From Niallia alba (GTDB lineage Bacteria > Bacillota > Bacilli > Bacillales > Cytobacillaceae): a stretch of 64,000 nucleotides of DNA. The notes below the pieces were generated by a model, which saw nothing but the letters and a program-made list of their open reading frames with translations, was not told the DNA's origin and made no database searches. This document shows, piece by piece, positions 25,326 through 34,174 of the stretch. The translations under genes were made by a program, and so were the position numbers. Location of the stretch: contig NZ_JABBPK010000001.1 in the NCBI RefSeq assembly GCF_012933555.1, forward strand, positions 1,652,001 through 1,716,000, given 5' to 3'. How positions within the stretch are numbered: position 1 is the first letter of the stretch; every line of letters begins with the position of its first letter.

Positions 25326-27389
25326 ATGAAAAAAACACAGCAGAGAAGAACAGGCATCGCGAAATCTATGATTATCTTCATTATTCCCGTTGTATTGGTT
25401 TGCCTTAATATTTTTTCAGCAATTGGCTATATATTTTCAAAGCAAGTAATTGTTAATCAATTAGATGAGCAAATGACAATAAAGCTGAATGAAACAGCAG
25501 CACAGGTTAATGAGATTTTAGCATTGGAAAAAAGCGCTGCGAGAAGTATGGCAAAAGCAATTGAAGTGAATAGTGATAATTTAACAGAACAAAATTATAA
25601 TGAGTTATTAACTAATTATATTTCGATGTATGATGAAACATTTGGAATGGGAATATGGTTTGAAAAAGATGCCTTTCCAGAAAAGGAGAAATTTGCACCA
25701 TATGCTTATCGTAATGGTGATAAGATAGTAACCGACGATTCATACACAACAGGAGATATCGATATATGGTCGACAGAGTGGTATACAGTTGGTAAACAGA
25801 TTGAGGGAGGATGGACAAAAGCTTACTTTGATCCTGCCACAAATGTATCGATGGTAACAGCAGCTTATCCAATTAATAAGAGCAATAATCAATTGCTTGG
25901 TGTAGTTACTGTAGATGTTGATATTAGCAGCATTCAGAAACTTATCGACGGTTTAGAGATTAATTATAATGGAAAAGCAATTCTAATAGATTCAGAGGGA
26001 TATTTTTTAGGCGGCGTTGATCATACGCTCTTATCAAATACCAATATAGCAGATCAAGATAAGTCACCATATGCTGCTGTAACCGACGATTTGATAACAA
26101 GCGAAAGAGGAAAAACACAATATACAGAAGAGGGACAAAAATTCAGCTTTTATTACTCCACTCTCCCTGATACTAATTGGAAAATAGGAATAAGCGTTAG
26201 TGAAAAAAATTTATTTGCTAGCTTAAATCAGTTAGGGATTACTTTTGCAGTTGCAGTAGTGATTGCAACAACTATATTAACGATTTTGATTGTTATATAT
26301 TCTACTAAAATGGGTAGAGTTGCTAAAAAATACAGCGGATTTGCAGAGTCTATTTCACTTGGAAGATTAGAAAATCAGTTTACCAATAAAGAGTTGAGCA
26401 GAAAAGACGAACTTGGCGATATTGGAAGAGCTCTTTCGATTATGCAAGATAAACTAAAAGATGTAATTGGAAATTTTCAAAACAATGCTGAGAATATTGA
26501 TAACCATGCGAAAAATTTATCGTCTTTCTCACAAGACATTAGCGCCACTTCTGAAAATGTTGCCTCAGCTATAGCGGATGTGGCAGATGGTGCTTCAGTC
26601 CAATTTGAAAAATTAACGACAATAAAGACAGTTATTCATCAATTTGCAGACGACTTAAATAATATGGATCAATCAGTTACAGGTGTAAATGGATCAGCAG
26701 ACTTGATTATGAGAATGGCTAAAGATAACAGTATAGAGATGGAGCAGATGATTCAGTCATTTGAAAAGCTAAATCAAACGTTTCTGGAGTTAATTAATCG
26801 TGTAAATGCATTAGGGGGTAATATTAGTTCTGTTCAAGCAATGACAGAACTCATTCATTCCATTGCTGATCAAACTAATCTGCTTGCATTAAATGCGGCA
26901 ATAGAAGCAGCAAGGGCAGGAGAGGCAGGGAAAGGCTTCTCTGTAGTTGCCAATGAGATAAGAACATTAGCAGAAAAAAGCAAAGATTCTTCCGAAAGAA
27001 TTGATTCGATTATAAAAGGGGTATCACTAGATACTAAAAATATGGTTGGCACAGCGGAAGAAGTTAACAAGGACCTTCTTCAACAGAAAGAACAATTAGG
27101 CAGCACTATCCATTCTTTTGAAGAGATCTTAAAAGCAGTAGAAAGTATGATACCAGAGATAATAAAAACGAAAGATGCGTCAGTAAAAATTCAAAATGAG
27201 AAAGAGATTATTTTAGAAGAATTGGAAAATACATCAGCCATTTCTGAAGATGTAGCAGCTTCAGCAGAGGAAATATCTGCATCAGCAGAAGAAATGTCTT
27301 CAGCGACAATCGAAGTTAGTCATTCAGCTGTTAGTCTAGGAAAAATGACAGATGAGATGAAGGAAAAAATCAGCTTCTTTAAAATGTAA
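25326..27389 (+). CDS. Methyl-accepting chemotaxis protein with Cache sensor
   Basis: 687 aa from ATG 25326 (TGGAGG 8 nt ahead). Membrane helix at about 8-30, extracellular dCache-type sensor at about 35-295 (MGIWFEKDAFPEKEKF, TDDSYTTGDIDIWSTEWY), second helix at about 300-325, HAMP, and a cytoplasmic signalling coiled coil with the hairpin QTNLLALNAAIEAARAGEAG at about 513-532, where CheA and CheW bind. Ligand unknown; dCache receptors often sense amino acids or carboxylates. Confidence 0.93.
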   Translation: MKKTQQRRTGIAKSMIIFIIPVVLVCLNIFSAIGYIFSKQVIVNQLDEQMTIKLNETAAQVNEILALEKSAARSMAKAIEVNSDNLTEQNYNELLTNYISMYDETFGMGIWFEKDAFPEKEKFAPYAYRNGDKIVTDDSYTTGDIDIWSTEWYTVGKQIEGGWTKAYFDPATNVSMVTAAYPINKSNNQLLGVVTVDVDISSIQKLIDGLEINYNGKAILIDSEGYFLGGVDHTLLSNTNIADQDKSPYAAVTDDLITSERGKTQYTEEGQKFSFYYSTLPDTNWKIGISVSEKNLFASLNQLGITFAVAVVIATTILTILIVIYSTKMGRVAKKYSGFAESISLGRLENQFTNKELSRKDELGDIGRALSIMQDKLKDVIGNFQNNAENIDNHAKNLSSFSQDISATSENVASAIADVADGASVQFEKLTTIKTVIHQFADDLNNMDQSVTGVNGSADLIMRMAKDNSIEMEQMIQSFEKLNQTFLELINRVNALGGNISSVQAMTELIHSIADQTNLLALNAAIEAARAGEAGKGFSVVANEIRTLAEKSKDSSERIDSIIKGVSLDTKNMVGTAEEVNKDLLQQKEQLGSTIHSFEEILKAVESMIPEIIKTKDASVKIQNEKEIILEELENTSAISEDVAASAEEISASAEEMSSATIEVSHSAVSLGKMTDEMKEKISFFKM

Positions 27390-27401
27390 AATAAGAGACG
27401 G

Positions 27402-27498
27402 GCTGTCCTGCAAAGTCTACTACATAAACAAGCTGGATTTCTAGGTGTATGAGGAGAAATCCAGTTATGTAGTTAGATTTATATAGGACAGCTTTTAT
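27402..27498 (+). terminator. Intrinsic terminator of the chemoreceptor gene
   Basis: A nested stem: GCTGTCCT/AGGACAGC outside, CTACATAA/TTATGTAG and CTGGATTTCT/AGAAATCCAG inside, followed by GCTTTTATCTTTATTT. It starts 13 bp after the stop codon. Confidence 0.7.
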
Positions 27499-27506
27499 CT
27501 TTATTT

Positions 27507-27555
27507 ATCCCACTCTTAATAGGCAATAAGACCACCACTGATAGAAGTTTTCTTA
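27507..27555 (+). repeat. Dispersed structured repeat, family A, copy 4 (internally deleted)
   Basis: ATCCCACTCTTAATAGGCAATAAGACC is joined directly to CCACTGATAGAAGTTTT, so only the two ends of the element remain. Confidence 0.6.
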
Positions 27556-27559
27556 TGGT

Positions 27560-27745
27560 CTCAGACTGTCTCGCTAATCCCCGTGGCGTCTTCGTGTATT
27601 CCGGCTGCTCTGTTTAACCAACTAATCATATTTCCTCTTGTAAAAAAGTGTGCGAAAGCAGCCCCCCGGAGGCAAAGCTGAGGAGGCTTAAGCTTAGCCC
27701 TACGGAAAGCGAAGTGTATTCTGGCTGTGGGGAATCGCACTAAAC
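27560..27745. repeat. Decayed family C palindromic element
   Basis: The left half is an inverted copy (GTCTCGCTAATCC, CGTGTATTCCGGCTGC) and the right half a direct copy (CCCCGGAGGCAAAGCTGAGG, GGAAAGCGAAGTGTATTC) of the element at 17556-17776, with unrelated DNA between. It looks like two partial insertions or a rearrangement. Confidence 0.6.
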
Positions 27746-27767
27746 TTCATGGGAACATCCTTTAAAA

Positions 27768-27828
27768 AACAAATAAAAAACCAAACAATTATACGGAACT
27801 TTCATTAGTAGCTTCGTATAATTGTTCG
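27768..27828 (-). terminator. Intrinsic terminator of the DUF438 gene
   Basis: On the minus strand AACAATTATACG pairs with CGTATAATTGTT and is followed by TGGTTTTTTATTTG. Lies 50 bp past the stop codon of the minus-strand gene. Confidence 0.7.
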
Positions 27829-27877
27829 ATTTATCCTTGGCTGGAATACTTATGTCCCAGCCCCTTTCCTTATTTCA

Positions 27878-29125
27878 TTAACCAAGAATTCTTTTTTCCC
27901 CGTCTATTGCTTGGATAGGCTGAATATTTTGGGTGAATTCTAAAGTTCCTATATATTCATTTTGTTCATTTCTTACGGCAAAATAACGTATATATACATA
28001 TTTATCCTTGAATTTAATCCAGAAATCTTCACAATCTTTTTCTCCAGACTTAAATTCTTCTAATAATTTTTCCACTACATGTACACTTTTAGGAGGATGA
28101 CAGTTTTGAACAGTACGTCCGATAACGGCTTTTGTTCGGGCAAATATTCTTTCTTTGCCATGAGAAAAGTACCGCACAACATCGTCTTTATCAATAAAGG
28201 TTATATCCACTGGCAAATGATTTAGCATTAGCTCTAGCTGTTTGACAGAAAGAATGCCAGTTTCTAAATGAATCAGTCCATCTTCTATCATATCTATAGA
28301 GGTTTTCTCTTGTATAGATACTCGCTTTGGAATCCATTTTTCTACTGGTTTAATAAAACAATAGCCAATTTCTTCGCTTTCGGTTGCAATTTTTATCCAT
28401 TCATCTTCAGTTAATGTACTTTGGGCCATCGGAAATAGAATATTCTCTTCTTTGAAAATCATTTCAGTAGTTTCCTGAATTATAAAGTAAATATTATTCA
28501 GAATGTCTTGTTTGTCTCCGTGATAATCTTCTAATTGTTGTTTTGCTAATTTGATAGCATCACGAATTGTATCATCTACTCCCCACATAACCTGGGTAGG
28601 TCCATAAATACCGTATTTTTCAAGAAAGGGAAATAGTAAATTTTCTTTGCGGCTATAGTGTTTATCGATATCTAATAATAGTTGTATGTCCTCCAGAAGT
28701 TTTTGGACATTTTCTGGAGAATCATCTTTTTCAAATCGTTCATAATGAAGCTGAAGCTTGAAATTTACCAATAAATCAATTTCTTTATTTTCATGTTTAA
28801 AGGTATGAATTGGATGTCCAACTTCTTCTTCTAATTTTTGGGAAGAAGAGGCATGAATATCATCAATGGATCCTTTAAATACTGCTGTGTGCACAGAACA
28901 TAATCGTTGTACTTCTTCAACTGGAATCCCTTCTTCTTCCATAAGAGCTTGTTCAAGCTGGGAAATTTCCGATACAGAAATATTACCAACGGCATTTTCA
29001 AATTGAGCTTTTACTTCTTCAACTGACTTGCCAGCATGTAAATCTTTGATGATTTCTTTTAAAAGCCGTTGGCGTTCGGAAGCTTCTTTTTTTAATTCTT
29101 TTCGATTGTTTATTAATTCACTCAT
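27878..29125 (-). CDS. DUF438/hemerythrin HHE/PAS protein
   Basis: 415 aa from ATG 29125, whose GGAAGGGA site lies in the end of the DUF1858 gene; an earlier ATG at 29161 lacks one. Order: DUF438 (about 15-85), HHE hemerythrin-like cation-binding domain (about 95-240, several H and E ligands such as HTFKHENKE and HYSRKENLLFPFLEKYG), PAS-like domain (about 295-400, DITFIDKDDVVRYFSHGKERIF). A non-haem di-iron sensor of oxygen or nitric oxide is a fair inference. Overlaps DUF1858 by 8 nt and shares its Fnr promoter. Confidence 0.85.
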   Translation of the reverse strand: MSELINNRKELKKEASERQRLLKEIIKDLHAGKSVEEVKAQFENAVGNISVSEISQLEQALMEEEGIPVEEVQRLCSVHTAVFKGSIDDIHASSSQKLEEEVGHPIHTFKHENKEIDLLVNFKLQLHYERFEKDDSPENVQKLLEDIQLLLDIDKHYSRKENLLFPFLEKYGIYGPTQVMWGVDDTIRDAIKLAKQQLEDYHGDKQDILNNIYFIIQETTEMIFKEENILFPMAQSTLTEDEWIKIATESEEIGYCFIKPVEKWIPKRVSIQEKTSIDMIEDGLIHLETGILSVKQLELMLNHLPVDITFIDKDDVVRYFSHGKERIFARTKAVIGRTVQNCHPPKSVHVVEKLLEEFKSGEKDCEDFWIKFKDKYVYIRYFAVRNEQNEYIGTLEFTQNIQPIQAIDGEKRILG

Positions 29126-29366
29126 ACGTGTCCCTTCCCTCTTCCATAATCGTAAACCCATGATCTATACAAGCTTGTTTTACTGTTTCTATTGATATTT
29201 TTCTCATGCGACATCCTTTAGGAATGGTCATGATTCGTCCTGCGGTTTGCATCATACGAGGGTCCGTAATTTTTTCAAAGCCTACCTCTTTTAAAACGTT
29301 AATTAATTCTGGATAAGTGGTTGTTAATTCTAAGATGGTTCGATTTAAATCTAATACTTTAGTCAA
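29118..29366 (-). CDS. DUF1858 domain-containing protein
   Basis: 82 aa. Small single-domain protein (LDLNRTILELTTTYPELINVLKEVGF, then DPRMMQTAGRIMTIPKG), the usual partner of DUF438 proteins in Bacillus. Preceded by GAGGTG and an Fnr-dependent class II promoter. Biochemical role unknown; it may bind a metal or act with the HHE protein in anaerobic or NO stress response. Confidence 0.85.
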   Translation of the reverse strand: MTKVLDLNRTILELTTTYPELINVLKEVGFEKITDPRMMQTAGRIMTIPKGCRMRKISIETVKQACIDHGFTIMEEGRDTYE

Positions 29367-29405
29367 TCGATAACACCTCTTTTAGTGATAATTATTCTCA
29401 ATGGA

Positions 29406-29448
29406 AGTATAACAAAATAATCGGATAAAAAATGTGATGGAAATCACA
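29406..29448 (-). promoter_or_regulatory. Class II Fnr-dependent promoter
   Basis: Exact Fnr palindrome TGTGATGGAAATCACA at 29433-29448 and, on the minus strand, -10 box TATACT at 29411-29406. The predicted start (about 29399) places the palindrome centre at -41.5, the textbook activating position, and leaves a 33-nt leader before DUF1858. Confidence 0.85.
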
Positions 29449-29556
29449 TTTTTATAAAAATTGATGTTTGAAAACGTGCTTACAGGAAGTTGTTTTATTT
29501 AGGTTCATGATTTGTTTCAGCAGTCAACAAAATAAGAACTCAATGAGCATTGAAGG

Positions 29557-29570
29557 AGAAAGCGCTTCAA
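29557..29570 (+). promoter_or_regulatory. Candidate cre (CcpA) site before the PTS operon
   Basis: AGAAAGCGCTTCAA matches 11 of 14 positions of the symmetrical cre sequence TGAAAGCGCTTTCA. Catabolite control of a PTS operon is expected. No sigma54 -24/-12 element was seen. Confidence 0.45.
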
Positions 29571-29703
29571 ACTACAATTTAATTAAAGGTGATCACTTTA
29601 AAAGATGTGAGAGATGGAGGGAAAATATTTTAAAGAAAGTATAAACGGAGAAAGATTATCAAAAGAAATGGATAAGTAAAGTGTTTGTAAGGAGGTAGTG
29701 ATA

Positions 29704-30147
29704 TTGTTAAACAATATCTTAGAAGAAGAATTAATCCAATTAAATGTAAAGGCGGATAATTGGGAGGACGCAATTAGAAAAGGTACACTACCTCTCGTAG
29801 TGAAGAACAAGGTTACAAAAGAGTATGTCAATAAAATTATTGAAATTGCCAAGTCGATTGGACCTTATATTGTTATTACTAAGCATGTTGCATTACCCCA
29901 TGCTCCTGCGGAATTTGGAGCTAATGAAACAGCAATAGGGATCACTACATTGGATCGTCCTGTTAACTTTGGAAATGAAGCCAATGATCCAGTGAAGTAT
30001 TTATTTTGTTTAAGCGCAACAGACAATAATAGTCATTTGGAAGCATTGGCAGAATTAGTAAAGTTATTGGAAAATGAGGATTTTTTTAAGCTATTAGATA
30101 CTAGCAACAGTCCGAAAGAGATACTTTCATATATTAGTACTATTTAA
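29704..30147 (+). CDS. PTS EIIA component, ascorbate (UlaC/SgaA) type
   Basis: 147 aa from TTG 29704, which has GGAGG 8 nt ahead; the GTG at 29698 is only 2 nt from that site. EIIA domain of the fructose-mannitol fold with phospho-histidine H66 in KHVALPHAP. Accepts phosphate from HPr and passes it to the EIIB encoded next. It is closely similar to the C-terminal domain of the operon's own regulator (NWEDAIR, NVALPHARP). Confidence 0.9.
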   Translation: MLNNILEEELIQLNVKADNWEDAIRKGTLPLVVKNKVTKEYVNKIIEIAKSIGPYIVITKHVALPHAPAEFGANETAIGITTLDRPVNFGNEANDPVKYLFCLSATDNNSHLEALAELVKLLENEDFFKLLDTSNSPKEILSYISTI

Positions 30148-30164
30148 CTAAAGGGGCGATTTTT

Positions 30165-30452
30165 ATGTATAAAGCATTAGTAGCATGTAGAGCAGGCGTT
30201 GGTTCAAGTTTGATGCTAAAAATAAAAGTTAATGAAGTGGTAAGAGAAAATAAACTGCCTATACAAGTAGAACATTCTTCATTAGATGGTGTACCTGGAT
30301 TTGATGGTGAATTATTAATTACTCTTGTGGATGTCGCACAGGAATTAAGTAATAAAGGGATAAAGCAACATATTATTGGTATTGCCAATATTGTCGATAA
30401 AAAAGAAATTTTTGAGAAATTAAATAAATTTTTACAGGGAATAGAAATTTGA
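30165..30452 (+). CDS. PTS EIIB component, ascorbate (UlaB) type
   Basis: 95 aa. Phosphocysteine C8 in the P-loop-like CRAGVGSS at the N terminus. Cytoplasmic carrier between EIIA and EIIC. 17 bp after EIIA, AAGGGGCG site. Confidence 0.9.
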   Translation: MYKALVACRAGVGSSLMLKIKVNEVVRENKLPIQVEHSSLDGVPGFDGELLITLVDVAQELSNKGIKQHIIGIANIVDKKEIFEKLNKFLQGIEI

Positions 30453-30473
30453 AAATAAGGAGCTGTTGGATAG

Positions 30474-31736
30474 ATGATGCAATTCATTATTAGCTTATTT
30501 AGTAATCCGGCAATTATTTTAGCATTAGTTGCCTTGGTTGGATTACTAGCACAACGAAAAGCTATGACAGAAGTAATGACAGGTACATTTAAAACATTGA
30601 TTGGATTTCTGATCTTTGGAATTGGTGCGAGCACAATGACAGCAGCACTAAAAAACTTTAACGTATTATTCCAAGCTGGCTTCGATTTGACAGGGGTTGT
30701 TGCCTCACCTGAAGCTGCGACAGCTCTTGCTCAATCTGAGTATGGTTTTGTAGTATCATGTACTTTAATTTTAGGATTTGTTATGAACTTAGTTTTTGCA
30801 AGAATTACTCCGATGAAGAATATTTTCTTCACAGGGGGACACAGTTTATTCTTCGCTTGTGTATTATCCCTAATAATTAAATCTTATGGATACTCAAATA
30901 CAGTTGCTATTGTTCTTGGCGGGATTATTTTAGGTTTTTGCTCTGCTGCTTTACCGCAATTATGTCAGCCTTTTATGCGAAAAATTACAGGCAGTGATGC
31001 TACCGCTATAGGGCATTTTAATATGTTAGGTTATGCATTATCAGGTAGTATTGGAATGTTATTTAGCAAACATCAAGAAAAAAGCACAGAATCTATTAAA
31101 TTTCCTGCTTGGTTATCCTTTTTTAGAGATTTTCTAATGGGGATGGCTGTTATTATGCTGATTCTTTTCTATGTATCTACTCTAAAGGCAGGAAAAGATG
31201 TTGCGCAAGAATTAGCTGGTACAACCCATTGGTTAGTGTTCCCCTTAATCCAAGCATTTATGTTTACAGCAGGTATGTCGATTTTAATGACAGGCGTACG
31301 TATGTTTTTAGCTGAAATTACAGCGGCGTTTGTGTCTATATCAGAGAAATTTATACCAAATTCTCGCCCGGCCCTTGATGTACCAACAGTATTCCCATTT
31401 GCACCTACAGCGGTAATTGTTGGTTTCTTGTCTGCTTATATAGCTGGACTTTTGGCAGTATTTATTATGGTGTTTTTTGACTTCCCAGTTGTTATTATTC
31501 CTGCTGCTCATATTGCTTTTTTCTCAGGGGGAACAGCTGCGGTTTTTGGAAATTCAACAGGGGGTTGGAGAGGGGCAGTTGCAGGATCGTTCGTTGTTGG
31601 ATTATTATTAGCACTCTTACCAACAGTGCTTTATCCTGTGTTTGCTGGTATGAATATCGAAGGATCTACCTTCCCGAATATTGACTACAATATTACTGGT
31701 ATGCTCCTGAATAAATTTTTAAGCTTTTTCCATTAA
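30474..31736 (+). CDS. PTS EIIC component, ascorbate (UlaA/SgaT) type
   Basis: 420 aa, about 11 membrane segments. MTEVMTGTFKTLIGFLIFGIGA and FTGGHSLFFACVLS are typical of the SgaT/UlaA family. The family imports L-ascorbate in enterics, but no UlaG lactonase or UlaD-F genes occur here, so the sugar is probably different. Confidence 0.9.
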   Translation: MMQFIISLFSNPAIILALVALVGLLAQRKAMTEVMTGTFKTLIGFLIFGIGASTMTAALKNFNVLFQAGFDLTGVVASPEAATALAQSEYGFVVSCTLILGFVMNLVFARITPMKNIFFTGGHSLFFACVLSLIIKSYGYSNTVAIVLGGIILGFCSAALPQLCQPFMRKITGSDATAIGHFNMLGYALSGSIGMLFSKHQEKSTESIKFPAWLSFFRDFLMGMAVIMLILFYVSTLKAGKDVAQELAGTTHWLVFPLIQAFMFTAGMSILMTGVRMFLAEITAAFVSISEKFIPNSRPALDVPTVFPFAPTAVIVGFLSAYIAGLLAVFIMVFFDFPVVIIPAAHIAFFSGGTAAVFGNSTGGWRGAVAGSFVVGLLLALLPTVLYPVFAGMNIEGSTFPNIDYNITGMLLNKFLSFFH

Positions 31737-31808
31737 GTTTAGTTAGCAAAGATGTAAGTGAGTTAACATGTTGTTGATAACGAAAATCAAAAGGAAAGGA
31801 AAAGAGGA

Positions 31809-32396
31809 ATGAGTGAGGCAAAGAACTACTTGGAAGCTATACAAGAAGAAATGAGTCAATTAATTAACCATATTTCGATTGCTAATTTAGAAGAAGCGAA
31901 GTCATGTATTATTAATGCTAGAAAAAAAGGAAAACGATTACATCTTACCGGCATTGGAAAACCTAGTTATGTTGCACGCTATAGTGCATCCTTATTATCC
32001 TCCACTGGAACGCCAGCCTACTTTTTAGACGGTACAGAAGCTATTCATGGTTCGTCAGGTCAAGTTGTTGAAGGGGATATTGTAATTGCAATATCCAATA
32101 GTGGAGAGACAGATGAATTAAAAAAGACGCTTCAAACTTTAAAGGAAAATGGAGCAATTATCATTGCCATTACAGGGAACCTTCAGTCCTCGATTGCTCG
32201 ACAAAGCGACTTTGCTATTTTTGCAGGTGTATCCAAGGAAGGTGACAGTCTTAATAAGCCTCCTAGAGCATCCATTGTTGCTGAACTACTTATATTGCAA
32301 ACCCTATCAATACTACTTCAAAATGAAATTGGGCTGGATGCACAAACTTATGTAAAGTGGCATCCCGGAGGAACCCTTGGACAGTCCATTAAATAA
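31809..32396 (+). CDS. SIS-domain sugar-phosphate isomerase
   Basis: 195 aa, one SIS domain without the CBS pair of KdsD/GutQ. Motifs: GIGKPSYVA, SSTGTPAYFLDGTEAIHGSSG, ISNSGETDEL, WHPGGTLG. Aldose/ketose phosphate isomerase of the arabinose-5-phosphate or hexulose-6-phosphate kind. Follows EIIC by 72 bp and probably acts on the imported phosphosugar. Confidence 0.85.
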   Translation: MSEAKNYLEAIQEEMSQLINHISIANLEEAKSCIINARKKGKRLHLTGIGKPSYVARYSASLLSSTGTPAYFLDGTEAIHGSSGQVVEGDIVIAISNSGETDELKKTLQTLKENGAIIIAITGNLQSSIARQSDFAIFAGVSKEGDSLNKPPRASIVAELLILQTLSILLQNEIGLDAQTYVKWHPGGTLGQSIK

Positions 32397-32482
32397 AAGT
32401 AGAAAAATGCGCAGGCTATAGATAGAGAAACTGTTTCTATAGCCTATCAAACAAATAGTTTAATAGTAGAAGAGGTGGAAAA

Positions 32483-33382
32483 ATGAAGCCTAGTGGAATC
32501 ATTACTGCGATGGTTACTCCTTTTGATAAGGAGCAAAAAATTGATAGACAAGCGACATGTGATTTAGTTAATCGTTTAATCTGTTCAAAGGTGGCTGGAT
32601 TATTTATTCTAGGTACGAATGGAGAGTTTCATGTATTATCTAGAGACGAAAAAGTAGAATTTGCATCTATTGTCATAAAGGAAACAAATAAACGGGTTCC
32701 GGTCTATATAGGAACTGGAGGAAATAGCACAGCAGAAGTTGTCTTTTTATCTAAAGAAATGGAAAAACTTGGGGCAGATGCACTTTCTGTTATAACGCCA
32801 TATTTCCTTTCACTAACAGAAGAAGAATTGTATCAACATTATATGAAAATAGCTGAATCTGTAAGTATTCCAATTGTACTGTATAATATTCCAAAAAATA
32901 CTGGTATTCATTTAAGTTCACAATTAGTAGCACGACTGGCTAAGGTTGATAATATAGTAGGAATAAAAGATAGCAGCGGTGACATTGAAAATATTAAAAA
33001 TTATATTAGCGTGACAAAAAAAGAGGTTTTCTCTGTTTTATCTGGGTCAGATTCTTTAATATTAAAAGCTTTGGATGAAGGAGCAACAGGAGCAATTGCA
33101 GCAACATCGAACCTTTTAACTAATATTGATGTTGCCATTTATAAGCATTGGCAAAAAGGAGAAAGACAGAAAGCAGAAGAAGCTCAGCAAAGTTTAGAAG
33201 AACTGCGCCGAGTCTTAAAGCTCGGTTCCATTCCGGCAGTCTTGAAAAAAGCAATGGAGATTGCAGAAATTTCTGTTGGTGCGGCTAGGTATCCTGTTCT
33301 AGAGCCTAAAGGTGAAGTGGTAGAAGAAATTAGCTCAGTGGTAACAGCTTATCTACAAAAATATCATAAATTATCGTATTAA
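32483..33382 (+). CDS. DapA/NAL-family aldolase (dihydrodipicolinate synthase-like)
   Basis: 299 aa TIM barrel. Schiff-base lysine K162 (VGIKDSSGD), catalytic Tyr in YNIPKNTG, and GTNGEF near 45. Family members condense or split pyruvate with aldehydes or 2-keto sugar acids. In this sugar operon, cleavage or dehydration of a keto-deoxy sugar acid is likelier than lysine synthesis. AGAGGTGG before ATG. Confidence 0.85.
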   Translation: MKPSGIITAMVTPFDKEQKIDRQATCDLVNRLICSKVAGLFILGTNGEFHVLSRDEKVEFASIVIKETNKRVPVYIGTGGNSTAEVVFLSKEMEKLGADALSVITPYFLSLTEEELYQHYMKIAESVSIPIVLYNIPKNTGIHLSSQLVARLAKVDNIVGIKDSSGDIENIKNYISVTKKEVFSVLSGSDSLILKALDEGATGAIAATSNLLTNIDVAIYKHWQKGERQKAEEAQQSLEELRRVLKLGSIPAVLKKAMEIAEISVGAARYPVLEPKGEVVEEISSVVTAYLQKYHKLSY

Positions 33383-33395
33383 GGGGCTTTTACTA

Positions 33396-34028
33396 ATGTA
33401 TAAAAATAATATTCTCAATCGAATGGAAAAAACAGCAATTATGGCTATTGTAAGAGTAGAGACATTAGAACGTGCTTATGAAATTGCAGATGGCTGCTTA
33501 GCTGGGGGAATAGATGTATTAGAAATTAGCTACACATTGCCAAATGCAGGAGAAATAATAAAAGGCTTAAATAAGAAATATGGGACACGCTTACTAGTAG
33601 GTGCAGGTACAGTATTAGATACAGAAACGGCAAGACTAGCCATATTAGCTGGTGCGAAGTTTATCATCGCACCAAATTATAAAGAAGAGGTTTGTAGAAT
33701 ATGCAATAGGTATCAAGTACCGTATGCCCCAGGCTGTACAACCATTTCAGAGATGGTTGATGCTATGGAGTCAGGAGCTTCAATGATTAAAGCATTTCCG
33801 ATTTCTAACTTTTATGGCTCACAGCTTGGTACAGTTTTGAAAACACCGATTCCTTATATGCCTATAATGGCTTCTGGAGGAGTGTCTGCTGATAATATAA
33901 TAGAGTGGTTTGAAAATGGGATAGACTGTGTAGGAATCGGTGGCTTGTTAACGAATGGAACATCAACACAAATTGAACAAAATGCAAGAGAACTTGTAGA
34001 AAAATTAAGGGAATATCGAAATGATTAA
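33396..34028 (+). CDS. KDPG/KHG aldolase family (Eda)
   Basis: 210 aa. IMAIVRVETLERAYEIA, LLVGAGTVLD, and the Schiff-base lysine K132 in SMIKAFPIS. Splits 2-keto-3-deoxy-6-phosphogluconate-type compounds to pyruvate and an aldehyde phosphate. 13 bp after the DapA-like gene, so two pyruvate-type aldolases stand side by side. Confidence 0.9.
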   Translation: MYKNNILNRMEKTAIMAIVRVETLERAYEIADGCLAGGIDVLEISYTLPNAGEIIKGLNKKYGTRLLVGAGTVLDTETARLAILAGAKFIIAPNYKEEVCRICNRYQVPYAPGCTTISEMVDAMESGASMIKAFPISNFYGSQLGTVLKTPIPYMPIMASGGVSADNIIEWFENGIDCVGIGGLLTNGTSTQIEQNARELVEKLREYRND

Positions 34029-34174
34029 TTATATAGAGAAAAAAGAATTTGTCATACAAGAGAGAAATAATTAATGAGAAGCAAGTTACACCAATCAACT
34101 AATTAAAAAAAGCATTAAGATATTCTCGAATAAGCCGGATTCTCTTCTATTATTATTAAATGGAGTGAAGTCAT

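Noticed and set aside
32483-33382. Lysine-biosynthetic dapA
   Set aside because: Context is a PTS sugar operon beside an Eda-type aldolase; a sugar-acid role is more likely.
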